Of a stretch of 64,000 nucleotides of DNA, positions 34,504-45,554 are shown one piece after another. The stretch is taken from the NCBI GenBank assembly GCA_026391355.1, contig JAPLDH010000019.1, forward strand, positions 1 through 64,000. The letters run 5' to 3'. Positions within the stretch are counted from its first letter, which is position 1. Each line of letters begins with the position of its first letter. The stretch comes from Bacteroidota bacterium (GTDB lineage: Bacteria > Bacteroidota > Bacteroidia > Bacteroidales > FEN-979). A program made the translations under genes and the position numbers. The notes under the pieces are model-generated. The model searched no databases. It saw only the letters and a program-made list of their open reading frames with translations, and was not told the DNA's origin.

Positions 34504-34803
34504 ATGAGAATTATTGCATTCAGAACACTTCGAGAATTTTGGGAACGACCTGAATATTCTGATTCAGAAGTGTCATTAAGAGCATGGTATCATGATGTAA
34601 AAGGCTCAAATTGGGAAAATTCAAACGAACTTAAACAGCAATACACGAATGCAAGTATAGTAGGTGAAGGACGAATAGTATTTAATATCAAAGGAAATTC
34701 CTATCGACTTGTTATTTTGATTGACTATGAATTTCAAATAATTTTCATCCGATTTATCGGTACACACAAACAATATGATAATATTGACGCAAAAACGATC
34801 TGA
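34504..34803 (+). CDS. higB: HigB-family toxin (RelE-like mRNA interferase)
   Basis: The product has 99 residues from ATG 34504 (MRIIAFRTLREFW). The sequence has the HigB pattern: LRAWYHDVKGSNWENSNEL, then NASIVGEGRIVFNIKGNSYRLVILI and FIRFIGTHKQYDNID. This is the RelE-like fold with the C-terminal THxxYDxID motif of ribosome-dependent HigB toxins. The antitoxin gene follows 2 bases after the stop. Toxin-first order is typical of higBA. Confidence 0.9.
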   Translation: MRIIAFRTLREFWERPEYSDSEVSLRAWYHDVKGSNWENSNELKQQYTNASIVGEGRIVFNIKGNSYRLVILIDYEFQIIFIRFIGTHKQYDNIDAKTI

Positions 34804-34805
34804 TC

Positions 34806-35156
34806 ATGGAGATAAGGCCAATAAAAACAGAAAAAGATTACAACGCAGCAATTCAAAGAATTGAGAAGTTGTGGGGAGTAAAAAAAAACAGCCCGAATGG
34901 AGACGAGTTAGATTTACTCTGTACAATAGTTGAAGCATACGAAATGAAACATTTTCCGATTTTGCCCCCGGACCCGATTGACGCCATTATTTTCAGAATG
35001 GAGCAAATGAATATGACCAAATCGGATATGGCAAAATTTCTTGGAAGCCAAAGTAGAGTTAGTGAAATATTAAGCAGGAAGAGACAATTAACCTTGAAAA
35101 TGATTAAATCTTTGTACAAAGGGTTAAAAATTCCGGCAGAAATCTTATTGGCATAA
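34806..35156 (+). CDS. higA: HigA-family antitoxin with XRE helix-turn-helix
   Basis: The product has 116 residues. The N-terminal half (EIRPIKTEKDYNAAIQRIEKLW) is the HigA antitoxin domain. The C-terminal XRE-type helix-turn-helix spans about 62-110 (MNMTKSDMAKFLGSQSRVSEILSRKR). It should bind the toxin and repress the promoter at 34468-34499. No operator palindrome was recognised there. A strong terminator follows at 35200. Confidence 0.9.
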   Translation: MEIRPIKTEKDYNAAIQRIEKLWGVKKNSPNGDELDLLCTIVEAYEMKHFPILPPDPIDAIIFRMEQMNMTKSDMAKFLGSQSRVSEILSRKRQLTLKMIKSLYKGLKIPAEILLA

Positions 35157-35199
35157 CAGAAATAAAACGTGCAATAATATTTGTTTGACATTTTGCCGA

Positions 35200-35224
35200 A
35201 GCCGGAAGAAATTTCGGCTTTTTT
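35200..35224 (+). terminator. Intrinsic terminator after higBA
   Basis: AGCCGGAA pairs with TTTCGGCT around a GAAA tetraloop (35200-35219), immediately followed by a run of T to 35224. It is an intrinsic terminator of good form. Confidence 0.75.
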
Positions 35225-35555
35225 AAAGACTTGAGGAGGAATATCTATTGTTTCTGTTAAAACTGAATCAATACCAGGTTGAAGGCAGGTACCCGGAAGA
35301 TTCGGTTCAGTAAACATCCGCTTCCCCGATATTGATGTGCATACTTACCCGTCGGCACAATATAAACAAAAAGGCTTGTTGATGGAACAAATCAGAAAAA
35401 CCGGAATGGAAATAAAAATATAAAGAAACTTTCCTGGCCAGTGCACGATTCATCTTACGTGTCACGCGTTTCGCGCCACGTGTAATAAGGGTTATAACCA
35501 CTCAAACGGAAATATCCAATCAGGTAGGGCTTAATTATAATTGTGATATTTTATT
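35225..35555. other. Intergenic region between higBA and ligA
   Basis: No gene was recognised. A GC-rich patch at about 35453-35483 (TTACGTGTCACGCG with GCGCCACGTGTAA) is an imperfect inverted repeat of ACGTG units, of the same short-repeat style as other gaps here. Confidence 0.4.
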
Positions 35556-37780
<2,225 letters not shown>

Positions 37781-37825
37781 GTCAATTTCTGGGGTTGAAT
37801 TTTTTTGACAAAAATAAGACGGAAA

Positions 37826-39364
37826 TTATTTCTTTTCAGGAAAAAAGAAATTATTCCTGTAGATATAAACAGGCCTGTTGACATTGTGGCTGGGATTCAA
37901 CCAGTGCATAACTTTATCGATCAGGCCCGGTTCACCCGTATATTCATATTCCAGGGATGGGAAATACTTACGGGCTTTAATGACACGTTGTTCCAGATCC
38001 TTATCCCCTGTAAACAGGATAAACCTGGGTTGTTCATCTATAGGACGTTTAGAAACCCTTATGATCAATGAGTCGGTATTCTCATGTTCTCTCAGCTCTT
38101 CATAAATATGTGGCCATTGTCCGCAGTAAAAACAGGGAAATAGTTCCGGAGCGTTTGAATAATCTGCAACCATGATCTGATGGATATCCGGATAGCGTGA
38201 CAGGTAGTGCATTGTTTCCACCCTTGCTTTTTTGGAATACATCGTCGATACAAATCCAAGGAGAACCAGGTTGATGATCCAAAAAAATGCCCATGAGGCG
38301 TGTAACAGCTTCCTGTTCTTTTGCCAGAATTTTGATCCTGACATGAATTCAGTCCAGCCAATGGACCCCAGGATGATAAAGAATGGGATGACAGGCAGGA
38401 TAAACCTTTCCTGCTTATTGGGAACGCAGGAATGTGCAATAAAAAATAATACAACAGGAATGAAAAGGATAAGATGTTTTTTCCAGCTTCTGATGAATCC
38501 GAAAAACAAAAACAGACTTACCGGCGGAATCAGCAAACCCCATATCACCAGGAAATAGTTGTACCAGGGTAAAACAACGTAACTGTCTTTTCCTGACAGG
38601 TTATACATAATATATTCACTGATCTCTGCAAAAGGTTTATGCCAGAGATAAAAATCAATGCCTCCCTGGGTTACCAGAAAAGGGAGCACTAATCCGATGA
38701 GCAATGCAATGGATCCTTTCCATTTTTTCCGGATCATGATGGCAATGATTACTCCCGCAGAAAACACTCCTGATTGCGGCCGGATGATAAATGCCAGGCC
38801 AAACCATAGTCCTGCAAGGAGAAACACCCTGAAGGGTTTTGAGGGGTTTTCATTTTTGACCATAAACCATATCCCCAGGATCAGAAAGGGGATACATACC
38901 ATTTCTATAAGGTTTCTCATACTCATCCAGGGCATGAACCACAGGATGGCCAGGAGAATGCCGGCAATCCGGGCTGATGATTTTGAGTCAAGTTTCTCAG
39001 TTATCTTGTAACCAAGATAAACAGTAACCAGGGATAAGGTTCCGTGAAGAAACCTTACAATGAGCATTTTTGTCTGTGAATCAGTAATATGGATCCAATT
39101 CAAGAAGGAAAAAAGGAGGAAATGGATCCCGGGATAGAACATGTTATGTCCTGTTGGTCCATGATTACCGGGGCTTCCCGGAAGCCATGCGTTATAATCA
39201 TATCCATCGACCCAGGATTGGGAGGATTCGATAACCAGGAAATGATCGTCCATCATTCCCCAGCCTTTTGCGAAAATTACAGATAACAGGCGGAAAAACA
39301 CCGCTGTTACCATGATCAGGATCAGTGGTTGTTCATCCCAGTATTTCCTGATCCTTGTGATCAT
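37826..39364 (-). CDS. GT-C superfamily membrane glycosyltransferase (mannosyltransferase-like)
   Basis: The product has 512 residues with about ten to twelve membrane helices. The first periplasmic loop carries GMMDDHF, the acidic pair expected of polyprenyl-sugar-using GT-C enzymes. A later HSCVPNKQERFILPVIPFFI segment resembles GT22/GT39 relatives such as ALG9-like mannosyltransferases (HKExRF motif; here NKQERF). The C-terminal 130 residues are soluble. It probably moves a sugar from a lipid carrier to a glycan in the periplasm. The start overlaps the end of rpe by 32 bases. Confidence 0.75.
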   Translation of the reverse strand: MITRIRKYWDEQPLILIMVTAVFFRLLSVIFAKGWGMMDDHFLVIESSQSWVDGYDYNAWLPGSPGNHGPTGHNMFYPGIHFLLFSFLNWIHITDSQTKMLIVRFLHGTLSLVTVYLGYKITEKLDSKSSARIAGILLAILWFMPWMSMRNLIEMVCIPFLILGIWFMVKNENPSKPFRVFLLAGLWFGLAFIIRPQSGVFSAGVIIAIMIRKKWKGSIALLIGLVLPFLVTQGGIDFYLWHKPFAEISEYIMYNLSGKDSYVVLPWYNYFLVIWGLLIPPVSLFLFFGFIRSWKKHLILFIPVVLFFIAHSCVPNKQERFILPVIPFFIILGSIGWTEFMSGSKFWQKNRKLLHASWAFFWIINLVLLGFVSTMYSKKARVETMHYLSRYPDIHQIMVADYSNAPELFPCFYCGQWPHIYEELREHENTDSLIIRVSKRPIDEQPRFILFTGDKDLEQRVIKARKYFPSLEYEYTGEPGLIDKVMHWLNPSHNVNRPVYIYRNNFFFPEKK

Positions 39365-40019
39365 CAGTGCCGGCTGTTTTTAACAGGTGTATGGTTTTCA
39401 GGGGATCGGTCGATGAGAACACCGTATTTCCTGCTACAAGGACATCTGCACCAGATTTAATGAGAGAAGCGACATTATTAAGATCAACACCTCCGTCGAT
39501 CTCGATCAGGGCTTCTGAGCCACTTTGTTGGATCAGGTTTTTCAGCCACACGATCTTTGTATAGGTTTCTTCAATAAATTTTTGTCCACCATACCCGGGG
39601 TTGACCGACATGATCATCACCAGGTCAACGTCTTTGATGATATTCTCCAGCAGGTGAACGGGAGTATGCGGATTCAGGACGATCCCTGCTTTTGCTCCGG
39701 CGTCTTTGATAGCGTATATTGTCCGGTGAAGATGGATGCTCGCTTCATAATGAACGGAAACAAGATAAGCGCCGGCTTTGACAAACCGTTCAACATAGCG
39801 TTCAGGTTGGATGATCATCAAATGGACATCCAATGGTTTTTCAGTGTACTTCCTGATCTTTTCAATAACCGGAAATCCAAAACTGATGTTGGGGACAAAA
39901 ACTCCATCCATGATGTCGAGGTGGAACCAGTCGGCTTCACTCTTGTTCACCATATCGATATCCTTTGCAAGGTTTGCAAAATCAGCCGACAACAAGGAAG
40001 GAGCGATGAGATGATTCAT
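39333..40019 (-). CDS. rpe: Ribulose-phosphate 3-epimerase
   Basis: The product has 228 residues. Motifs are APSLLSADFANL, LDIMDGVFVPNISFG, HLMI, MSVNPGYGGQKFI and EIDGGV. These are the conserved phosphate- and metal-binding parts of the TIM barrel. It interconverts ribulose 5-phosphate and xylulose 5-phosphate in the pentose phosphate pathway. The gene is 11 bases downstream of rpoD's stop on the same strand, and overlaps the following glycosyltransferase gene. Confidence 0.93.
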   Translation of the reverse strand: MNHLIAPSLLSADFANLAKDIDMVNKSEADWFHLDIMDGVFVPNISFGFPVIEKIRKYTEKPLDVHLMIIQPERYVERFVKAGAYLVSVHYEASIHLHRTIYAIKDAGAKAGIVLNPHTPVHLLENIIKDVDLVMIMSVNPGYGGQKFIEETYTKIVWLKNLIQQSGSEALIEIDGGVDLNNVASLIKSGADVLVAGNTVFSSTDPLKTIHLLKTAGTDDHKDQEILG

Positions 40020-40030
40020 TCAAATAAGGA

Positions 40031-40894
40031 TCAGCCCAGGTAGGTTTTCAGGATTTTACTGCGTGAAGTATGCTTTAACCTGCGGATTGCTTTTTCTTTG
40101 ATCTGGCGTACCCTTTCCCGGGTAAGGTCGAATTTTTCGCCGATCTCTTCGAGGGTCATCGGATGACTGCCGTTCAATCCGAAATAGAGCCGGATCACAT
40201 CGGCTTCACGCTGTGTAAGTGTTGAAACAGCCCGTTCGATTTCCCTTCTGAGGGATTCGTACAGCAAACCGTTATCAGGAGTAGTATTTTCTTCACTTTT
40301 CAGGACGTCGTACATTGTATTGTCCTCATCCTGGACAAGCGGAGCGTCCATTGAAACGTGACGACCGGAATTTTTCATGGATTCCTTGACCTCATTTTCG
40401 GAGATCTCAAGAAGATGGGCAATTTCGTCAGCGTTTGGCTCTCTCTCGTACTGTTGTTCAAGCAGTGCGTAAGCTTTGTTGATCTTGTTGATCGATCCGA
40501 TCTTGTTGAGTGGCAAACGTACAATACGGCTTTGTTCTGCCAGTGCCTGTAATATGGATTGCCGGATCCACCACACAGCATAGGAGATGAATTTGAATCC
40601 CCTGGTTTCATCAAACCGTTGTGCTGCTTTAATGAGCCCCAGATTCCCTTCATTGATCAGGTCAGGTAAGCTAAGACCTTGGTTCTGGTATTGTTTTGAA
40701 ACGGAAACGACGAACCGGAGGTTAGCTTTGGTAAGCTTTTCCAATGCCGTTTGGTCGCCTTGTTTGATGCGTTGTGCCAGTGCAACCTCTTCATCGGCTG
40801 TAATCAATTCTACTTTACCGATCTCCTGGAGGTATTTATCCAACGAGGCGGTTTCTCGATTTGTAACTTGCTTGGTAATTTTTAATTGCCTCAT
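40031..40894 (-). CDS. rpoD: Primary RNA polymerase sigma factor (short sigma-70/SigABfr type)
   Basis: The product has 287 residues. It has regions 1.2 ([17 protein letters not shown]), 2 ([30 protein letters not shown]), 3 and 4.2 ([22 protein letters not shown]). It lacks region 1.1 and the non-conserved region, as usual for Bacteroidota. Such factors recognise TTTG at -33 and TAnnTTTG at -7, matching several sites in this window. It is followed by rpe, 11 bases away, and preceded by pnp. Confidence 0.95.
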   Translation of the reverse strand: MRQLKITKQVTNRETASLDKYLQEIGKVELITADEEVALAQRIKQGDQTALEKLTKANLRFVVSVSKQYQNQGLSLPDLINEGNLGLIKAAQRFDETRGFKFISYAVWWIRQSILQALAEQSRIVRLPLNKIGSINKINKAYALLEQQYEREPNADEIAHLLEISENEVKESMKNSGRHVSMDAPLVQDEDNTMYDVLKSEENTTPDNGLLYESLRREIERAVSTLTQREADVIRLYFGLNGSHPMTLEEIGEKFDLTRERVRQIKEKAIRRLKHTSRSKILKTYLG

Positions 40895-40969
40895 GCGATA
40901 TGGAATTAGTTCAACCTCTTTGGATAATCAATGTTATACGAAAAAAGAACACAGAAGTTTCAAATTACC

Positions 40970-43111
40970 CTATTTTTTAGAAGGATAATTTTCAGGTTTC
41001 GGAAGTAAAGCCCTGCGGGAGAGTTTCAGCTTATTGGTTTTAGGGTCAATCTCGATGAGCTTCACCTCTATTTCGTCACCCACTTTCAGCGCTTCCTCAA
41101 CTGTGTTCAGGCGTTTCCAGTCGATTTCAGAGATATGAAGCAATCCGTCCTGGTTGGGCAGTATTTCAACAAATGCTCCGAAGGAGGTAATATTTTTTAC
41201 CTTACCCTTATAGATAGCCCCCAGCTCAGGAACAGCCACAATCCTCTTGATTCTTTCAACGACTGCATCCTTTGCTTCAACATTGGTTGCTACGATATCG
41301 ATCACTCCGAAATCACCCACTTCCTCCAGGACAATGGTGGTACCTGTAGACCTCTGCATTTCCTGGATGACCTTTCCGCCCGGACCGATGACAGCGCCGA
41401 TAAATTCTTTCGGGATCTTCATCTGGAAAATACGCGGAACAAATGGTTTATAGTCGGGACGCGGGGCAGAAATCGTTTTCTCAATTTCCCCAAGGATGTG
41501 CATACGCCCGGTTTTTGCCTGTAACAAGGCTTCTTTCAGAATTGCAAAAGAGAGACCTTCCACTTTTATATCCATCTGGCATGCCGTAATACCATCACGT
41601 GTGCCGCAGACTTTAAAATCCATATCACCAAGATGGTCTTCATCACCCAGGATATCCGAAAGGATGGCATATTTTCCTGTTTTCTTATCGGTAATCAACC
41701 CCATTGCGATACCGGAAACCGGTTTTTTCAGTTTCACACCGGAATCAAGCAGAGCCATTGTACCTGCACAGACAGTAGCCATGGATGAGGAACCATTGGA
41801 CTCAAGAATATCCGATACAAGACGAATAGTGTAATGATTATCGTCATCGGAAGGCAACATGTTTTTTAATGCACGTAATGCAAGGTTTCCATGACCAATT
41901 TCCCTGCGGCTGGTACCCCGGTTCGGTTTTACCTCACCGGTAGCAAACGACGGGAAATTATAATGAAGGATGAAATTGATCTTACCTTCTATTACAGCTC
42001 CGTCAATGATCTGTTCATCGAGTTTTGTACCGAGGGTAACGGTGGTCAGTGACTGGGTTTCACCCCTTGTAAAGATAGCGGATCCGTGAGCAGAGGGCAG
42101 AAAATCCACCTCGCACCATATGGGCCTGATTTCGTCAAGTTTTCTGCCATCCACCCGTAACCGGTTATCCAGGGTACTGTTTCTTACTCCGTCTTTTTCA
42201 ACTTCATGGAAATAACGGTCGATCATAAACTTTTTTTCTGTCTTTACTTCTTCAGGTAAATTGGACTCAAAAGCATCCTTCACCGCTTTAAAAGCTTTAT
42301 GACGTTCTAATTTATTGGGATTCCCGGTTTTTGCAATTTCATAAACAGGGGTATATGTGGCATTTCTTACCATTTCCCTGAATGAAGGGTCGTTGGTTTC
42401 ATGCGAATACTCTCTTTTTGACTTTGGGTTTTCCAGCATTTTCATCAGATCCAACTGGGCCTGGCATTGAACGATGATGGCTTTATGGGCAACGTCTATT
42501 GCTTCCACCAGGTCGTCCTCTGAAACTTCCTTCATTTCACCTTCAACCATCACGATGTTATCGATTGATGCAGCAACCATGATGTCGATATCCGATTCGT
42601 TCATGGAGGCAAGCGAAGGATTGATCACAAACTGACCGTTAATCCTGCCCACTCTTACTTCAGAAATAGGACCATTGAAAGGGATATCACTGATCATGAG
42701 TGCCGAGGAAGCTGCCAGGCATGCCAGTGAATCGGGCAATTGGGACATATCTGCAGAAATCAGGGTCACACTTACCTGTACTTCGGCATGAAAATCATCC
42801 GGAAACAGGGGTCTGAGAGCACGGTCAACAAGGCGGGAGATAAGGACTTCATAATCCGATGCACGGGCTTCCCGTTTGAAGAAACCACCGGGGAAACGCC
42901 CTGCTGCAGCATATTTTTCTTTATATTCAACAGAAAGTGGCATAAAATCTACATTTTCAGCGGCCTCTTCCTTCGCCACCACTGCTGCCAGAAGCATGGT
43001 ATTCCCCATTGTTATTACAACTGAACCGTCAGCCTGCTTTGCAAGTTTCCCGGTTTCGATGGAAATAACCCTGCCATCTGGTAATTCAAAAGATTTAACC
43101 GTACCTATCAT
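40970..43111 (-). CDS. pnp: Polynucleotide phosphorylase
   Basis: The product has 713 residues. Two RNase PH-like domains (about 1-215 and 310-545) flank an alpha domain, followed by a KH domain ([16 protein letters not shown]) and an S1 domain ([28 protein letters not shown]). The enzyme degrades RNA 3' to 5' with phosphate. The order rpsO-pnp is the same as in many bacteria. A hairpin at 43144-43176 separates the two and could be an RNase III-type site or attenuator. Confidence 0.95.
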   Translation of the reverse strand: MIGTVKSFELPDGRVISIETGKLAKQADGSVVITMGNTMLLAAVVAKEEAAENVDFMPLSVEYKEKYAAAGRFPGGFFKREARASDYEVLISRLVDRALRPLFPDDFHAEVQVSVTLISADMSQLPDSLACLAASSALMISDIPFNGPISEVRVGRINGQFVINPSLASMNESDIDIMVAASIDNIVMVEGEMKEVSEDDLVEAIDVAHKAIIVQCQAQLDLMKMLENPKSKREYSHETNDPSFREMVRNATYTPVYEIAKTGNPNKLERHKAFKAVKDAFESNLPEEVKTEKKFMIDRYFHEVEKDGVRNSTLDNRLRVDGRKLDEIRPIWCEVDFLPSAHGSAIFTRGETQSLTTVTLGTKLDEQIIDGAVIEGKINFILHYNFPSFATGEVKPNRGTSRREIGHGNLALRALKNMLPSDDDNHYTIRLVSDILESNGSSSMATVCAGTMALLDSGVKLKKPVSGIAMGLITDKKTGKYAILSDILGDEDHLGDMDFKVCGTRDGITACQMDIKVEGLSFAILKEALLQAKTGRMHILGEIEKTISAPRPDYKPFVPRIFQMKIPKEFIGAVIGPGGKVIQEMQRSTGTTIVLEEVGDFGVIDIVATNVEAKDAVVERIKRIVAVPELGAIYKGKVKNITSFGAFVEILPNQDGLLHISEIDWKRLNTVEEALKVGDEIEVKLIEIDPKTNKLKLSRRALLPKPENYPSKK

Positions 43112-43143
43112 GTGCTCTATTGTCTTTTTGTTCTCTCATAAAG

Positions 43144-43176
43144 TAAAAAAGGCAACTGTTTTCATTGCCTCTTTTA
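43144..43176 (-). terminator. Hairpin between rpsO and pnp (attenuator or processing site)
   Basis: On the minus strand GTAAAAGAGGCAA pairs over 13 positions with TTGCCTTTTTTAC around a nine-base loop. A run of T is inside the 3' arm, so partial termination is possible. It can also fold as a long stem suited to double-strand cleavage. Confidence 0.6.
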
Positions 43177-43203
43177 CTTGATCAACAGGTGAATAAATAA
43201 TTA

Positions 43204-43473
43204 CTACTTACGAATCTTCAATTTTTTAATGATGGATCTGTATCTCTCAATTTCCTTTTCTTTCAGGTAATCCAGCATCTTTCTGCGCTTACCTACAAGT
43301 CTTACCAATGACCGTTCTGTGAACTTATCATTCTTATTTACTTTCAGATGTTCGGTCAGGTGTTGAATCTTCTGGGTGAATAGGGAGATCTGCCCTTCGG
43401 GAGAACCGGTATCGAATTCTGACTTTCCAAATTCCTTAAAGGCTTGCTTTTTTATTTCCGGAGCGATGTTCAT
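43204..43473 (-). CDS. rpsO: 30S ribosomal protein S15
   Basis: The product has 89 residues, the standard length. FGKSEFDTGSPEGQI, HLTEHLKVNKNDKFTERSLVRLV and KRRKMLDYL are the conserved rRNA-contacting blocks. S15 is a primary binder of 16S rRNA in the small subunit. It precedes pnp, with a promoter 60 bases upstream. The 5' leader may carry S15 autoregulation, though no specific fold was recognised. Confidence 0.97.
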   Translation of the reverse strand: MNIAPEIKKQAFKEFGKSEFDTGSPEGQISLFTQKIQHLTEHLKVNKNDKFTERSLVRLVGKRRKMLDYLKEKEIERYRSIIKKLKIRK

Positions 43474-43532
43474 TTTCTCGATTGTATTGTTACGAATACT
43501 ATATTATTTACCTTAAAATTCAATTCGGGCTG

Positions 43533-43564
43533 CAAAATTAACAAATATATTTGATTTTCGCAAG
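43533..43564 (-). promoter_or_regulatory. Promoter of the rpsO-pnp unit (CTTG-N20-TAATTTTG on the minus strand)
   Basis: The plus strand shows CAAAATTA at 43533-43540 and CAAG at 43561-43564, with a 20-base spacer. The -7 match is exact and the -33 has three of four bases. Confidence 0.6.
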
Positions 43565-43659
43565 GCAGATTCAATTTATTATTCAGGATTTTGATCATAT
43601 AATTATTCTGAAAATGTTAGAAAATTTAATTATTTAGAATAATTCCAGTCTAAATGTTG

Positions 43660-43667
43660 TACCTTTG
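43660..43667 (+). promoter_or_regulatory. -7 element (TACCTTTG) for the DUF4342 gene
   Basis: TACCTTTG matches TAnnTTTG and ends 46 bases before ATG 43714. A -33 TTTG was not seen. Confidence 0.4.
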
Positions 43668-43713
43668 AAATGACAACACACATTGTACAAACTGGTTTAA
43701 AATTATTGATATT

Positions 43714-43992
43714 ATGGAAGATATTAAGAATGAATTCAAAGTGAAAGGTGAGGAACTGGTTGAAAAAGTCAAACAGCTTTATCATGAGGGAAATATCCGC
43801 AGGATCATCATTAAAGATGATGAAGGCAAGGTTTACCTTGAAATACCGGTTACCCTCGGGCTTGTGGGAGTATTGCTTGCACCCACACTTGCAGCATTGG
43901 GAGCGATTGCAGCCATGGTTGCCCACCTGAAAGTGGAAGTGATCAAAACCGAAGAGCCTGTGAAACCTGAAGAGACAGGTAAAAAGGAATAG
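43714..43992 (+). CDS. DUF4342 domain protein
   Basis: The product has 92 residues. EEFKVKGEEL-like text (NEFKVKGEELVEKVKQL), IRRIIIKDDEGKVYLEIP and a hydrophobic helix (LGLVGVLLAPTLAALGAIAAM) match DUF4342. The helix suggests membrane association. The family occurs in many bacteria and its function is unknown. The C-terminus is charged (EEPVKPEETGKKE). It converges with aroE 2 bases away. Confidence 0.85.
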   Translation: MEDIKNEFKVKGEELVEKVKQLYHEGNIRRIIIKDDEGKVYLEIPVTLGLVGVLLAPTLAALGAIAAMVAHLKVEVIKTEEPVKPEETGKKE

Positions 43993-43994
43993 AA

Positions 43995-44732
43995 TCAACC
44001 CGTCCAGATTTTATAGGACAATTCGGCCTGATACAGGAACATCAGGAGTCCGTTTTGTATTTTTGTCCCGGAAGCAAAGCCTTTTATCAGGAATTGACTG
44101 CGGATCGGATGATACACCAGGTCATAGAGGAAGTGAGCCGGAGTAAGGAATGAATATGGAATCAGGGGAAATTGATCGGTTGCAGGGAACATACCGGCGG
44201 GGGTGGCATTAATAATAAGGGTATGCTGACGGATAAGCTGTTCTGTCAGATCCTTATAAGATATTGTGCTCTCATTGACTGGAGTTCTTGAAACTATGAG
44301 ATACGAAATTTTCAGATTCCTCAATGCATGAGCGACTGCTTTTGCGGCGCCTCCGTTACCAAGGATAAGCGCAGATGTATGCTTCGAAAAATCTGCTGAT
44401 TGAAGAAAAGCGGGATAGTCCGTGTTATATCCTTTCATAAAATAATGATCACCATGCCGGTCAATCCTTATGGTGTTCACAGCTCCGATCTTTTTTGTTT
44501 CTTCATCAATGTCATCGAGAAAACCGAGGATTTGTTCCTTATAAGGTAGTGTTACATTCAATCCTCTGAGACCGGGATTTTGTCGTAACAACAATGGCAG
44601 GTCTTTCAGGTCTGCCATTGGAAAGAGCCTGTATTGATTTCCAGTGATGCGGTTAAGTTCAAATTTCTCAGTGAAAAATGCTTCCGAAAAAGAATGAGAA
44701 AGGGGATAGCCGATCAATCCATAAGTGATCAT
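43995..44732 (-). CDS. aroE: Shikimate dehydrogenase
   Basis: The product has 245 residues, slightly shorter than the 270 of E. coli. GYPLSHSFSEAFF binds shikimate, NVTLPYKEQI has the catalytic lysine, NTDYPAF the aspartate, and LILGNGGAAKAVAHAL the NADP-binding loop. It reduces 3-dehydroshikimate to shikimate with NADPH. It lies 6 bases after the comA-like gene on the same strand and is translated from ATG 44732. Confidence 0.93.
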   Translation of the reverse strand: MITYGLIGYPLSHSFSEAFFTEKFELNRITGNQYRLFPMADLKDLPLLLRQNPGLRGLNVTLPYKEQILGFLDDIDEETKKIGAVNTIRIDRHGDHYFMKGYNTDYPAFLQSADFSKHTSALILGNGGAAKAVAHALRNLKISYLIVSRTPVNESTISYKDLTEQLIRQHTLIINATPAGMFPATDQFPLIPYSFLTPAHFLYDLVYHPIRSQFLIKGFASGTKIQNGLLMFLYQAELSYKIWTG

Positions 44733-44738
44733 TATGGA

Positions 44739-45527
44739 TTATTGGGGTCTGAATTTTTTGAATTTTTCCGGCAGAAAGCTGAAAAAAGTATCGCCACGCA
44801 AACCCAGTCGTAATGTTTCCAGGGGGATAACTTCCGCAGGGGCAATATTTCCAAGGTTCACATTCGCTCCGAAATGATTAATGAACCAAACCTGTTGTGA
44901 TTTCAGGGGAGCTTCCCAGATGATCTTATCCTGGTCGACTTTCGATAATATCTTGTTAATGAGTGTTACATGGGCTTTACCGGTAGGCCTGTAGATTCCG
45001 ACATTTCCGCTTTCCCGTGCTTCGCCGATCACTTTGGTTGATCCGGCTTCCAGTTCGGTCTTCATCATTTCAATCCACCGGTTGGGCGCGATCAGGATTC
45101 CTGATTCTTTTGAGCCTACCTCCGATAATACGGTAAAATCCTTGGCAAGACAAGTGATATATTCACATTTCTTATCGTGTTCCATGGACATGGATCCATC
45201 AGAAATCTCAACTGCGTTAAGATTCAGCTTTTCCACAAAATGACGGTATGAGTCAAACATATCCCGGATCACAAAGGCTTCAAACAGGGTTCCTCCCAAA
45301 AACACCATGATGTTGGCTTTCTGGTATATACTGATCTTCTCTCTCACCTGGGGTGTGACAATGGATGTTCCAAATCCAAGTTTGATGTAATCAATGAAGT
45401 CGCTTGCCGAAGATACAAGATCCTCCGCTTCACGAAGGGAAAGACCTTTGTCCATTACCATTGCCAATCCACTATCCCGTGGTTTAGATTTTCTTTCAGG
45501 TAAATAGGGTAAGTTGATATTATTCAT
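44739..45527 (-). CDS. Phosphosulfolactate synthase-like protein (ComA family)
   Basis: The product has 262 residues, the length of ComA. The TIM-barrel signatures are YIKLGFGTSIV, VFLGGTLFEAF, LNAVEISDGSM, VLSEVGSKESG and ANVNLGNIAPAEVIPLETLR. ComA adds sulfite to phosphoenolpyruvate to give phosphosulfolactate, the first step of coenzyme M synthesis in methanogens. Bacterial homologues probably serve sulfonate or sulfonolipid routes, but this is not settled. It sits with aroE (6 bases) and after a TPR gene (28 bases). Confidence 0.8.
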   Translation of the reverse strand: MNNINLPYLPERKSKPRDSGLAMVMDKGLSLREAEDLVSSASDFIDYIKLGFGTSIVTPQVREKISIYQKANIMVFLGGTLFEAFVIRDMFDSYRHFVEKLNLNAVEISDGSMSMEHDKKCEYITCLAKDFTVLSEVGSKESGILIAPNRWIEMMKTELEAGSTKVIGEARESGNVGIYRPTGKAHVTLINKILSKVDQDKIIWEAPLKSQQVWFINHFGANVNLGNIAPAEVIPLETLRLGLRGDTFFSFLPEKFKKFRPQ

Positions 45528-45554
45528 AATGATAAATTTAAGGGATGTGCACTT

